From positions 1 to 34,521 of IMG/VR virus record IMGVR_UViG_3300039412_000157: DNA of 34,521 bases; one strand, 5' to 3'. The DNA is from a virus. The notes under the pieces were generated by a model. The model did no database searches and was not told the DNA's origin. It saw nothing but the letters and a program-made list of their open reading frames with translations. A program made the position numbers and the translations under genes. Below, piece by piece: positions 21,004 to 27,715 of this stretch. The stretch's first letter is position 1. Each line of letters opens with the position of its first letter.

Positions 21004-21515
21004 AACACCGTGACGCCGGCGATAATATGTTGCTGGCAATCTTGAAGGCTGATGAAGAGATTACAGCGCGGGCGAGCGTAAGAAAAGGGGAGCAACGGGC
21101 TTCTCAAATTATGCTGAAAGCGGAAATGCGGCTGTTTAACCATACGGACGATATTGAAAGTTTAGTCAAGGAGCTTGATGATTATAAACCTACAGTCCTC
21201 TATTTTCCATTCGAGAAGGATTATCACCAGGACCATCATAGGGCCTCGACGGTAGGCTTTGCGGTATCCCGCAGAGTAGAGATAACAGTCTTGAAATATT
21301 TGGTAACTACTTCGCACTCGTTTTATCCGAATTACTTGAGGGTTATCGATATTGAAGAGAAGAAAAAACTGGTTTCAGTGTTTGCGTCACAGATGGTACG
21401 CCGGCCGAAGTTTATGGAGATCATGGTAGCACAGAATAAATTTTTCGGCTCGCTTATACCTGGTGATGGCCATTATGCTGAAGGGTTTGTGCTACATCGC
21501 CTTGTTCAGTGGTGA
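20934..21515 (+). CDS. PIG-L/LmbE-family deacetylase
   Basis: A 193-residue protein from a GTG start with GGGGAG upstream. The zinc site is visible as SHIDDIEIGCGG (9-20; family pattern AHPDDxE) and DYHQDHHRAS (96-105), supplying His10, Asp13 and the HxxH-type histidines. Enzymes of this family remove acetyl groups from GlcNAc-type sugars, for example in GPI, mycothiol or bacillithiol synthesis and LPS modification. Next to an acyltransferase it suggests acyl exchange on the glycan made by the cassette. Its last 24 bases overlap the convergent HNH gene. Confidence 0.88.
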   Translation: MERVLAIGSHIDDIEIGCGGSLLKHRDAGDNMLLAILKADEEITARASVRKGEQRASQIMLKAEMRLFNHTDDIESLVKELDDYKPTVLYFPFEKDYHQDHHRASTVGFAVSRRVEITVLKYLVTTSHSFYPNYLRVIDIEEKKKLVSVFASQMVRRPKFMEIMVAQNKFFGSLIPGDGHYAEGFVLHRLVQW

Positions 21516-21941
21516 CTTATGAGAAAAGCGACCCCGACTTCTTCCTTTAGACTTGGCATCTTTATTATTGGTTTCCTGTGTTCCCAAAAACAGGTGAGCG
21601 GGATTAACGCAGGGCGGGTTATCGCATTTATGAAGAATGAGCATTTCTTTTGGTATGGGGCCATGGTGAAGTTCATACGATATGCGGTGGGCCAACAGAT
21701 TATGTCCAGGAACCCGAAGGCGCCCGTATCCATAAATATCCTTACCACCTTTCCACAGCCAACAAGAATTGGTTTTATCAACTTTTTGCCAAAACTTTTC
21801 ATCTATGGATTTTGTTTTTGCACAAGTTCTACTGCAATTCACCCTCTCGCCCCTGGCGATTTCGTGAGGCAGCGCATAATGAATTTTTTTACACACAGGA
21901 CAAATTACTTCACATTGTGCTGGGGAGGTACGCATTAACAT
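21492..21941 (-). CDS. HNH homing endonuclease, antisense in the structural region
   Basis: A 149-residue protein on the opposite strand to all its neighbours. N-terminal cysteines (CPVCKK at 14-19, CSRTC at 36-40) form one zinc site. The HNH core is AHRISYELHHGPIP at 84-97 and LHKCDNPPCVNPAHLFLGT at 103-121, the signature of phage HNH homing endonucleases. It has its own AAAGGAGC ribosome site and a possible -10 (TATAAT, minus strand 21969-21964), and is more AT-rich than flanking genes. Convergent overlap with the deacetylase and location at a module boundary indicate a mobile insertion. Confidence 0.88.
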   Translation of the reverse strand: MLMRTSPAQCEVICPVCKKIHYALPHEIARGERVNCSRTCAKTKSIDEKFWQKVDKTNSCWLWKGGKDIYGYGRLRVPGHNLLAHRISYELHHGPIPKEMLILHKCDNPPCVNPAHLFLGTQETNNKDAKSKGRSRGRFSHKSPLNKAM

Positions 21942-21999
21942 GAGGCTGCTCCTTTTGCATTTTATTATATCCTATCATAAGGATTTTAATTACACAGGC

Positions 22000-22017
22000 G
22001 GTATTAAGGAGAATACC
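22000..22017 (+). promoter_or_regulatory. Hairpin with GGA in a hexaloop, 5' leader of beta-propeller-like gene
   Basis: GGTATT (22000-22005) pairs with AATACC (22012-22017) around the loop AAGGAG. It lies 28 bases before the ATG at 22046, whose ribosome site AGGGAGG also holds GGA. GGA in a hairpin loop near a GGA-containing ribosome site is the classic layout of CsrA binding. The structure is seen; binding by the CsrA-like product of 23761 is inferred. Confidence 0.4.
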
Positions 22018-22045
22018 ACTAACCTAAACAAGGGAGGTAACGGAT

Positions 22046-22291
22046 ATGACAGCGGGAACCATAGCAGTATTACGAATGTTGAATGAAGAGGTTTTGGGCG
22101 TTATCAGTGACACGCTCGGCAATCTCTACATGGGAACCAACCAGGGGAATGTTTATAAATATGCAATCGCATCGGCAACTTTAACGAAGCTGTGCAACAT
22201 CGGAGGTAATGTCATAGACCTGACACTATATGGCAATTACCTCTATCTCGGCGGCTCCGGCGGTAAGTTGCTGACCGTTACGATTTCGTAG
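22046..22291 (+). CDS. 81-residue beta-propeller-blade-like protein
   Basis: AGGGAGG precedes ATG 22046. The sequence contains two blade-like units (VISDTLGNLYMGTNQGNVYKY and VIDLTLYGNYLYLGGSGGKL), as in NHL/PQQ or two-component-sensor propellers. A propeller needs four or more blades, so the product must oligomerise, pack on another protein, or be a remnant of a longer gene interrupted at this mobile-element-rich boundary. Position between the glycan cassette and the scaffold gives no clear role. Confidence 0.55.
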   Translation: MTAGTIAVLRMLNEEVLGVISDTLGNLYMGTNQGNVYKYAIASATLTKLCNIGGNVIDLTLYGNYLYLGGSGGKLLTVTIS

Positions 22292-22302
22292 GAAGGTGCC
22301 CT

Positions 22303-22536
22303 ATGAGAATCACGGGAGAGAAAAAGAAAAAAAAGCGGAAGAGTGTTTTGAGTGCTCCTTACAGCGAAGAGGATTGGCAAGCCAGGGCCGATGCCGAGGC
22401 CATAGCGCGAGCGGAAGCCGTGAAGGCTGACCCCGAGCGCATGAAACGAGCGAAGGCATGGGCGGCCAGGGAGCTTGAACGGAATAAAACGAATCAGGCC
22501 GAGGCTGCGAAGCTGGTTGAATTAGGTACGAGTTAA
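22303..22536 (+). CDS. Small basic helical protein
   Basis: A 77-residue protein with AGGAAGG before ATG. The N-terminus holds a run of lysines (EKKKKKRK), followed by an Ala/Glu/Arg-rich helix (ARADAEAIARAEAVK, RAKAWAARELERN). It is probably nucleic-acid binding or an assembly helper. No family recognised. It is the last gene before the terminator at 22599. Confidence 0.55.
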   Translation: MRITGEKKKKKRKSVLSAPYSEEDWQARADAEAIARAEAVKADPERMKRAKAWAARELERNKTNQAEAAKLVELGTS

Positions 22537-22598
22537 ATACGTTAAAATCAGGGTTTGCTTGAAGATCGGCCGGTCTGAGAGCGACGAATAGAAAGACG

Positions 22599-22646
22599 AA
22601 GGGCGGCAAGTAGGTGCCTACTCATCTACTACCGCCCTTTTTCTTT
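22599..22646 (+). terminator. Strong intrinsic terminator before the scaffold gene
   Basis: AAGGGCGG (22599-22606) pairs with CCGCCCTT (22632-22639), an inner AGTAG/CTACT pairing extends the stem, and TTTTTCTTT follows. It ends the transcription unit that includes the portal and glycan cassette. The scaffold ATG follows 36 bases later with AAGGAGG. Confidence 0.85.
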
Positions 22647-22682
22647 GCCCTGATCATCAACGAAATAAGGAGGTCATAGGAA

Positions 22683-23756
22683 ATGGCAGAGGAAATTAAG
22701 GAAGTTCCCGATGTTTTAGTGGACCAGGAAGTTACCCTGGAGAATTGGAAGATCCTTGCCGAAGCCGGCTACACTGCCGACGAATTGAAGGACCTGTCGA
22801 AAGATGAGCTCGAAGGTATCCTGGATTCGGCCAGGGGCGGTGACGACGAAAAGACAGAGCTTACTCCGGAGCAACTTGCCGCGATCGCAGCGGGTGAGGA
22901 AACGGAAGAGGCTAAGGCCTTACGGCTGAAAGCGGAAAAGGAAGCGGCCGACGCTAAAGCCCTCGAGGACGAGGCAAAGGCAAAGGGCATAACCGTCGAA
23001 CAGCTAAAGACCGAGAAGGCTGCGGCGGTTGTGGCTGTGGAGGTTACGCCGGCCCCAGCTCCGGCGGGCCAGCTCACGGATGATGATTTGCTCGACTTTG
23101 AGCCGGTAATTTCAGCATCCGAGATCGTGGTTGAATATAAACCGCCGGCTGAACTCCAGGCAAAGCTCGATGATCTCGAGGCTAAATTGGATACCGGCGA
23201 GATTCAACGAGCGGATTACAACAAACAGCGCGACGAAATCAGGGATACGATAACGGACCAGCGCCAGGCGGCCCGTGACGCAGCCCGTGAAGATCTCGTA
23301 TGGAGGAAGGAGCAACAATACTTTCTCAATGCCAGGACGGAATACCTCGGAGATAAAAAGGCCGATGGCAAATTCGTTCATAACTTGAAGAGCAAGACCC
23401 TCATGGGTGCATTGAGGGAAGCCGTTTCAACGATCAGTGCTGACCCTAAAAACGCGAATTTTAGCGGTATGCAGCTCTTGATCGAGGCCGATAAGGCCGT
23501 CAAGGATGCCTTTGGGATAAAGCCGGCAGCGGCAGCTCCGGCGGGCCCAGCGGCGCCACCGGCGAAACCGCCGGCTAAGTTACCAGACGATCAAACCCTC
23601 GCTGACATACCGGCGTCGGCAGTGAATGAAACGTCGGGCGCCTTTGACGAACTCGATAAGCTGACCGGCGAGGCTTACGAAGAAGCGCTGGCAAGATTGC
23701 CGGCACGGATGAGAAACGCATATCTCGACGATTCACGACCAGGACGGAGAGGATAG
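22683..23756 (+). CDS. Capsid scaffolding protein
   Basis: A 357-residue, acidic, mostly helical protein just upstream of the major capsid gene, the normal place for a scaffold. Residues 1-60 contain helical repeats (TADELKDLSKDELEGIL), about 60-125 is an Ala/Glu/Lys coiled coil, and about 150-210 a second coiled coil (AELQAKLDDLEAKLDTG). An Ala/Pro-rich linker at about 275-300 leads to a short C-terminal helix that may contact capsid protein. No protease motif is visible, so a P22-like reusable scaffold is more likely than a self-cleaving one. The start has AAGGAGG upstream. Confidence 0.8.
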   Translation: MAEEIKEVPDVLVDQEVTLENWKILAEAGYTADELKDLSKDELEGILDSARGGDDEKTELTPEQLAAIAAGEETEEAKALRLKAEKEAADAKALEDEAKAKGITVEQLKTEKAAAVVAVEVTPAPAPAGQLTDDDLLDFEPVISASEIVVEYKPPAELQAKLDDLEAKLDTGEIQRADYNKQRDEIRDTITDQRQAARDAAREDLVWRKEQQYFLNARTEYLGDKKADGKFVHNLKSKTLMGALREAVSTISADPKNANFSGMQLLIEADKAVKDAFGIKPAAAAPAGPAAPPAKPPAKLPDDQTLADIPASAVNETSGAFDELDKLTGEAYEEALARLPARMRNAYLDDSRPGRRG

Positions 23757-23760
23757 GGCC

Positions 23761-23967
23761 ATGGCGCTCATCAAAATTTTAAGAGTTGGGGATGAATTGA
23801 TTTTTGACCTAAACAATAAGGCAGAAACCGCAAAAAACATCTCCGTAATATTAGTGGAAAAAGCGGGAAAAAGTCAAGTGGTGCTGAAAATCGCTGCGGA
23901 TAGGTCCATTGATATTAAACACAGCCGACAGGTTGAAATGGGCAATCCAAAGCCATTTACAGGATAA
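23761..23967 (+). CDS. CsrA-family RNA-binding regulator
   Basis: This 68-residue protein is the length of CsrA/RsmA. LRVGDELIF (7-15) aligns with the CsrA opening RRVGETLMI, and ISVILVEKAGKSQVVLKIAADRSIDI aligns with the [25 protein letters not shown] core. There is an 8-10 residue insertion after the first strand (DLNNKAETAKN). Residues used for RNA contact in E. coli CsrA (Leu4, Arg6, Arg44) align here to Lys, Leu and His, so affinity or target may differ. CsrA dimers bind GGA in 5' leaders and block or activate translation. The gene lies between scaffold and capsid with GAGG about 9 bases before ATG, and is more AT-rich than both neighbours. Confidence 0.65.
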   Translation: MALIKILRVGDELIFDLNNKAETAKNISVILVEKAGKSQVVLKIAADRSIDIKHSRQVEMGNPKPFTG

Positions 23968-24016
23968 CTAAATGAACCCGACCCAGGACGGTCAATAAAA
24001 GAAGGAGGATTATCTT

Positions 24017-25135
24017 ATGGCACAGACGATCGTAGGTATGAACGACGCCAAGGCCGTCAAGAGATACTCGGGTAATCTCGCGGTGGACGTCGGAAGAAAA
24101 GGTTATTTTACCCGAAAGTACATGAGTAAGGGCGAGGTACCAACTCGACCTATCCAGCAGCTCACGGACCTGGAATTAGATGCCGGCGAGCAGATCACTT
24201 ACGATTTGTCCATGCAGCTCAATATGCAGCCGATAGAAGGCGATAAAGAACTGCACGGCAAAGAGGAAAAATTGGAGTTCTTTACAGACGTCGTTTACAT
24301 CGATCAGATGCGCGGCGGCGCTGATTGCGGCGGCAGAATGACCCGCAAGAGAACTCTCCACGACCTTCGCAAGATTGCGAAAGCAAGGTCAACCGATTGG
24401 TGGGCGCGGGTATTCGACGAGCTCATCTTCATGTACCTGTCGGGCGCCCGCGGTGTGGATACAGACAGGGCCTTCCTGTATCCGACAACCTATACGGGGT
24501 TTGCGAATAATTCCCTCACTACTCCGGATTCAGCGCATATCGTTTACGGCGGCGCAGCCACTTCCTCGGCTACCATGGTAACCACGGATACCATGACAAC
24601 GGCCCCGATCGACAAAGCGGTAGCCTATGCCGGAATGATGGGCGGCGGCGGGCCGGCCTACGCGGAAACCCCGCAGCTCCAGCGGTGCGACATTGACGGG
24701 GAAGAAATGTTCCTCTGCATCATGAACGAGTGGCAAGCGTACAACCTTCGCCGGAATACCACGACAAACGATTGGGCTGATATTCAGAAGGCGATCGCCA
24801 CGGCAATAGGCAAGGAATCCGAGTTTATGAAGGGCGGCATGGGAATTTGGAATAACGTCGTGTTGCAGAAGCATCCGGCGGTAATCCAGTTCAGTAATTA
24901 CGGTGCCGGCGCTAACGTCGGTGCGGCCCGTGCCCTGTTCCTGGGGTTACAGGCCGGCGTAATCGCCTTTGGCTCACCTGGCCAGGACCTACGGTTCGGC
25001 TGGTTTGAGGAAGGCCGCGACAACAATAACCGCGTCGTTATTTCAACTCATACGATTTGGGGTTTCAAGAAGGCGACGTTTAACGGAATCGACTTCGGCG
25101 TGGTCGTTATTGACACAGCCGCAACGAAACCATAA
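24017..25135 (+). CDS. Major capsid protein, N4-gp56 family
   Basis: A 372-residue protein after a strong GAAGGAGG site. The sequence around residues 85-140 (DVVYIDQMRGGADCGGRMTRKRTLHDLRKIAK and DELIFMYLSGARG) is the conserved P-domain region of N4-gp56-type capsid proteins, an HK97 fold. The C-terminal region RFGWFEEGRDNNNRVVISTHTIWGFKKATFNG is also family-typical. It directly follows the scaffold and CsrA-like genes and should be the most abundant virion protein. Length is within the normal range for the family and no truncation is visible. Confidence 0.92.
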   Translation: MAQTIVGMNDAKAVKRYSGNLAVDVGRKGYFTRKYMSKGEVPTRPIQQLTDLELDAGEQITYDLSMQLNMQPIEGDKELHGKEEKLEFFTDVVYIDQMRGGADCGGRMTRKRTLHDLRKIAKARSTDWWARVFDELIFMYLSGARGVDTDRAFLYPTTYTGFANNSLTTPDSAHIVYGGAATSSATMVTTDTMTTAPIDKAVAYAGMMGGGGPAYAETPQLQRCDIDGEEMFLCIMNEWQAYNLRRNTTTNDWADIQKAIATAIGKESEFMKGGMGIWNNVVLQKHPAVIQFSNYGAGANVGAARALFLGLQAGVIAFGSPGQDLRFGWFEEGRDNNNRVVISTHTIWGFKKATFNGIDFGVVVIDTAATKP

Positions 25136-25185
25136 CCCACGGGGTAGAAATGCCCCTCGGTACAAATTGAAAAGGAGGATATGTT

Positions 25186-25719
25186 ATGGCTTTAACTATT
25201 GCGCCTGATCTTTACACTAAACCCCCGCTGGCTCCTGTTCCTGGGGCAAGATGGGATATTAGAAATTACGCGATAGCCGCGGCAACCTTGGTGAACGGTA
25301 ATATCATAGCTATGATTCCGTTTCCCGCGCTTTGCAACGCCGTGGCCTTTTTCCTGGAAGCCGGTGCGCTGGATACCGGTAATACAATGACCCTGGCCGT
25401 CGGCATTTTGAACAGTTATTACAACCACCAGGTTGCATCGGCAAGCAACGTCGGCGGTGGCTACACTGACGGCGGCGTTACCGTTCCTGGCCTGGATGCC
25501 GGTGTTGTGCCGGCGCTTGTTACCGGTTTGAACATGCTCACGGCATCAACGATCGGCAGGGCCGGCGGCCGTGTATTCGATTCAGCCCTGGCTTATCTCC
25601 AGGCTCAGGGAACAAGCAATTACCATCGGATTATAGCCGTTGGTATTACGGCGGCTGTCGGTAATGCCGTGGCCGGAAATATCACGCTGGGCGTAGAGTT
25701 CGATTTCGGAAACGTCTAA
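25186..25719 (+). CDS. Probable head decoration/structural protein
   Basis: A 177-residue protein with an ideal AAAAGGAGG site. It is Ala/Gly/Val-rich, without Lys in most of its length, and ends with a strand pattern (ITLGVEFDFGNV). Residues 28-60 and 150-175 look like beta-sandwich strands. Position directly after the major capsid gene and an isolated strong ribosome site fit an abundant capsid-decorating protein. A homologous family is not recognised, so the call is from context. Confidence 0.6.
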   Translation: MALTIAPDLYTKPPLAPVPGARWDIRNYAIAAATLVNGNIIAMIPFPALCNAVAFFLEAGALDTGNTMTLAVGILNSYYNHQVASASNVGGGYTDGGVTVPGLDAGVVPALVTGLNMLTASTIGRAGGRVFDSALAYLQAQGTSNYHRIIAVGITAAVGNAVAGNITLGVEFDFGNV

Positions 25720-25749
25720 GCGGGTTTGTGAAGTAAATAGTAGAGATAG

Positions 25750-25778
25750 GGGGCAAGTGCCCCTTGCCCCTTCTTTCT
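25750..25778 (+). terminator. Intrinsic terminator after the capsid module
   Basis: GGGGCAAG (25750-25757) pairs with CTTGCCCC (25763-25770) around TGCCC, followed by TTCTTTCT. It separates the capsid genes from the head-tail genes and would let capsid transcripts outnumber the downstream ones. Confidence 0.75.
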
Positions 25779-25803
25779 CTAAAAACGTGAAGGAGGAAGC
25801 ACG

Positions 25804-26061
25804 ATGCTTATAGAATGTCTTATCAAAAGAGATGGACCTACCGAGCAGCATATCGGTGGGATGAGATATGTGTTTAAGCCGCATCCGGAATTGACGGGCG
25901 GGGATAAGAAGGCGAACGTGTGCGAGGTACAGAAGGACGAGATCGTGGAGTATCTTGTCGCCAATTCTAATTTTAGGCAGTACGTTCCCAAACCAAAGCC
26001 GGCAGTAGCGAAAGCCCGTCAGGTTGACGATGCGTTTACGGGTGAACAACAAGGAGCGTAA
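25804..26061 (+). CDS. Small hypothetical protein of the head-tail region
   Basis: An 85-residue protein with GAAGGAGG before ATG. It has a basic-to-acidic layout (MLIECLIKRDGPTEQHI, RYVFKPHPELTGG) ending in a helix (VEYLVANSNFRQYV) and a disordered tail. Small proteins with a KPHP...VCEV pattern sit between capsid and head completion genes in many phages, with unknown role. It lies 3 bases before the next gene. Confidence 0.6.
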   Translation: MLIECLIKRDGPTEQHIGGMRYVFKPHPELTGGDKKANVCEVQKDEIVEYLVANSNFRQYVPKPKPAVAKARQVDDAFTGEQQGA

Positions 26062-26064
26062 CCC

Positions 26065-27021
26065 ATGTCCTATACAATGGCGGGTTTGACAATCGACGTA
26101 CTCCCGCGTGTTGGCCGTATGGAGAAGCAAAGCGGGATTACCATATACCAGGCGGCAAACTCGGTACAGAGCATGATTAACAAGCGGCTCCTGTACCGTC
26201 ATTCAGATCTGATCGCATCCGGTGACCTGGACCTGGTAATACCGGCCATGGGCTACTCGGCCCCTCTGCCTTCTGATTTCGTGGCACTGGCAGAAAAGCC
26301 GAACTCTCAGGACCTTTACACGGATTGGATGGCCGGCACGGTGTTTTCGTATAACTCGACGACCGGAGCATTGGTGGTAAACGTCAATCAATCGGCGGGC
26401 ACGGATACCCTGGCATCATGGGATATAGCGACCGTCGCGGTGCCTGGAAGTTATGCACAGGTTATCGGCTCTTCCACGACGTCGCTTACGGTAGGAAACG
26501 TAACACAGACGCTTGTTGCGACGGCCGGCATGAGCCTTTCCGCGGGAGCTTATATTCTCATAGTTCCCACCGACATGCCGCTTGACACGACAGATTACAG
26601 GGTCCGGAAGCTGCGCCCGCGCTATCTCAATGATGATGAACATGATGAGTATTCCTGGTGGGAATGGTACGGGCTTTGGGGAGATACCTCGGAGCTTCCA
26701 TGCCCCAGGCCGAACTCTTACAAGATCATCGGCACGACGTTTTATATCCGGCCGAAGGTCATTGTAAGCGTTAAAATTACCGGCAGATATTTTGCCGCTT
26801 TGTCGCACTTTGCTTTTCCTACAGACATAATACCCTGGAACGGATTTTTTGACGAAGTGTTCCGAGAGGGTGTTGTTAGAATAATTTTGAAAGGCGTATC
26901 AGTTCCCGAGGCCGATAAAGATATGGCCGTTCTTGTAAATCGAGAAGTTGATACTTTGCTGGATGCGAGGATAAGCCTTATTCCAAATACAAGGAGAGTA
27001 AAGCGCGGCGACTACCTCTAA
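26065..27021 (+). CDS. Putative head-tail connector/structural protein
   Basis: A 318-residue protein. Residues 20-80 (QSGITIYQAANSVQSMINKRLLYRHSDLI then LPSDFVALAEK) have the layout of a helix-rich adaptor with a surface-exposed P-S-D-F turn seen in phage head completion proteins. Residues 95-175 form an inserted beta-rich, Ser/Thr/Val-rich domain. The C-terminal helices (VRIILKGVSVPEADKDMAVLVNREVD) resemble connector helices. Four bases after the previous gene and followed by an adaptor protein, it is probably part of the portal-proximal neck. Not matched to a named family. Confidence 0.6.
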   Translation: MSYTMAGLTIDVLPRVGRMEKQSGITIYQAANSVQSMINKRLLYRHSDLIASGDLDLVIPAMGYSAPLPSDFVALAEKPNSQDLYTDWMAGTVFSYNSTTGALVVNVNQSAGTDTLASWDIATVAVPGSYAQVIGSSTTSLTVGNVTQTLVATAGMSLSAGAYILIVPTDMPLDTTDYRVRKLRPRYLNDDEHDEYSWWEWYGLWGDTSELPCPRPNSYKIIGTTFYIRPKVIVSVKITGRYFAALSHFAFPTDIIPWNGFFDEVFREGVVRIILKGVSVPEADKDMAVLVNREVDTLLDARISLIPNTRRVKRGDYL

Positions 27022-27034
27022 ACAGGGAGGGAGT

Positions 27035-27712
27035 ATGCCTACTATTTTATGTTCTGACATTTTCGCGCTTGCCAACAGGCAGCTTCACGACGTAGCGGGG
27101 CAGACATGGCCATCTTCCGTGATGATACCATATCTGAACCTTGCCATCTATGAGATCTGCAATTACAAACCCGAGGCATATCCCGTAACTAAAACAGTTA
27201 CCCTCATGGGCGGGCCCGTGCAATCGCTCGACGATAACGCTATCGAGCTTCTTGATATTATCTGCAACATGGGTACCGACGGCCTTACGCCTGGCCCATC
27301 AGTTCCCGTTTTGAAAAAAGAAGCGGTTGACACACTTGTTCCCGATTGGCAGACATACACGCCTGGCAGTGTTGTTTTGTTCTCTATGATAGATTCCCGC
27401 AATCCTAAATACTATTACACAGTGCCGCCGATCGCCGTTACAAACCCCATGCCAAAACTGAAACTCATCCAGGCAGAAATGCCGGATAAGATTGTTGACC
27501 CCAGCGACGAGTATCCGCTGGATGCGTCGTATGTGCCGGCTGCGGTAGATTATCTAATCTTTCGGGCACTCGCTGAATCGACGACAATCCCTGGTGCTAT
27601 GCAGAAGGCCGGCGTGTTTCTTAATAAGTTTACGAGTAACCTGGGCATTAAGACGGCAGTGGAAATGAAAACCGAACGCAAGCAAGAGGCCACAGGAGAA
27701 AAGACAGAATAA
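27035..27712 (+). CDS. Phage adaptor protein (DUF6682-like head-tail adaptor)
   Basis: A 225-residue protein whose N-terminus (DIFALANRQLHDVAGQTWPSSVMIPYLNLAIYEICNYKPEA) matches the helical opening of phage adaptor proteins that bind the portal underside, functionally like P22 gp4. The YVPAAVDYLIFRALAES segment near 170 is the second conserved helix. The C-terminus is charged. Neighbours on both sides are structural, with AGGGAGG before ATG. Confidence 0.75.
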   Translation: MPTILCSDIFALANRQLHDVAGQTWPSSVMIPYLNLAIYEICNYKPEAYPVTKTVTLMGGPVQSLDDNAIELLDIICNMGTDGLTPGPSVPVLKKEAVDTLVPDWQTYTPGSVVLFSMIDSRNPKYYYTVPPIAVTNPMPKLKLIQAEMPDKIVDPSDEYPLDASYVPAAVDYLIFRALAESTTIPGAMQKAGVFLNKFTSNLGIKTAVEMKTERKQEATGEKTE

Positions 27713-27715
27713 ATT

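Noticed and set aside
14570-21515. Glycan genes as flanking bacterial chromosome at a prophage edge
   Set aside because: They lie between the portal and the scaffold/capsid genes with one-base to short overlaps, so they are inside the phage genome, not host flank.
21519-21943. Rightward frames of 139 and 97 residues opposite the HNH gene
   Set aside because: The leftward frame has clear HNH and zinc motifs and a ribosome site; the rightward frames have none.
25136-25160. Hairpin with GGGG/CCCC after the capsid gene
   Set aside because: Only four solid pairs with an eight-base loop and no U-tract; too weak to call a terminator.
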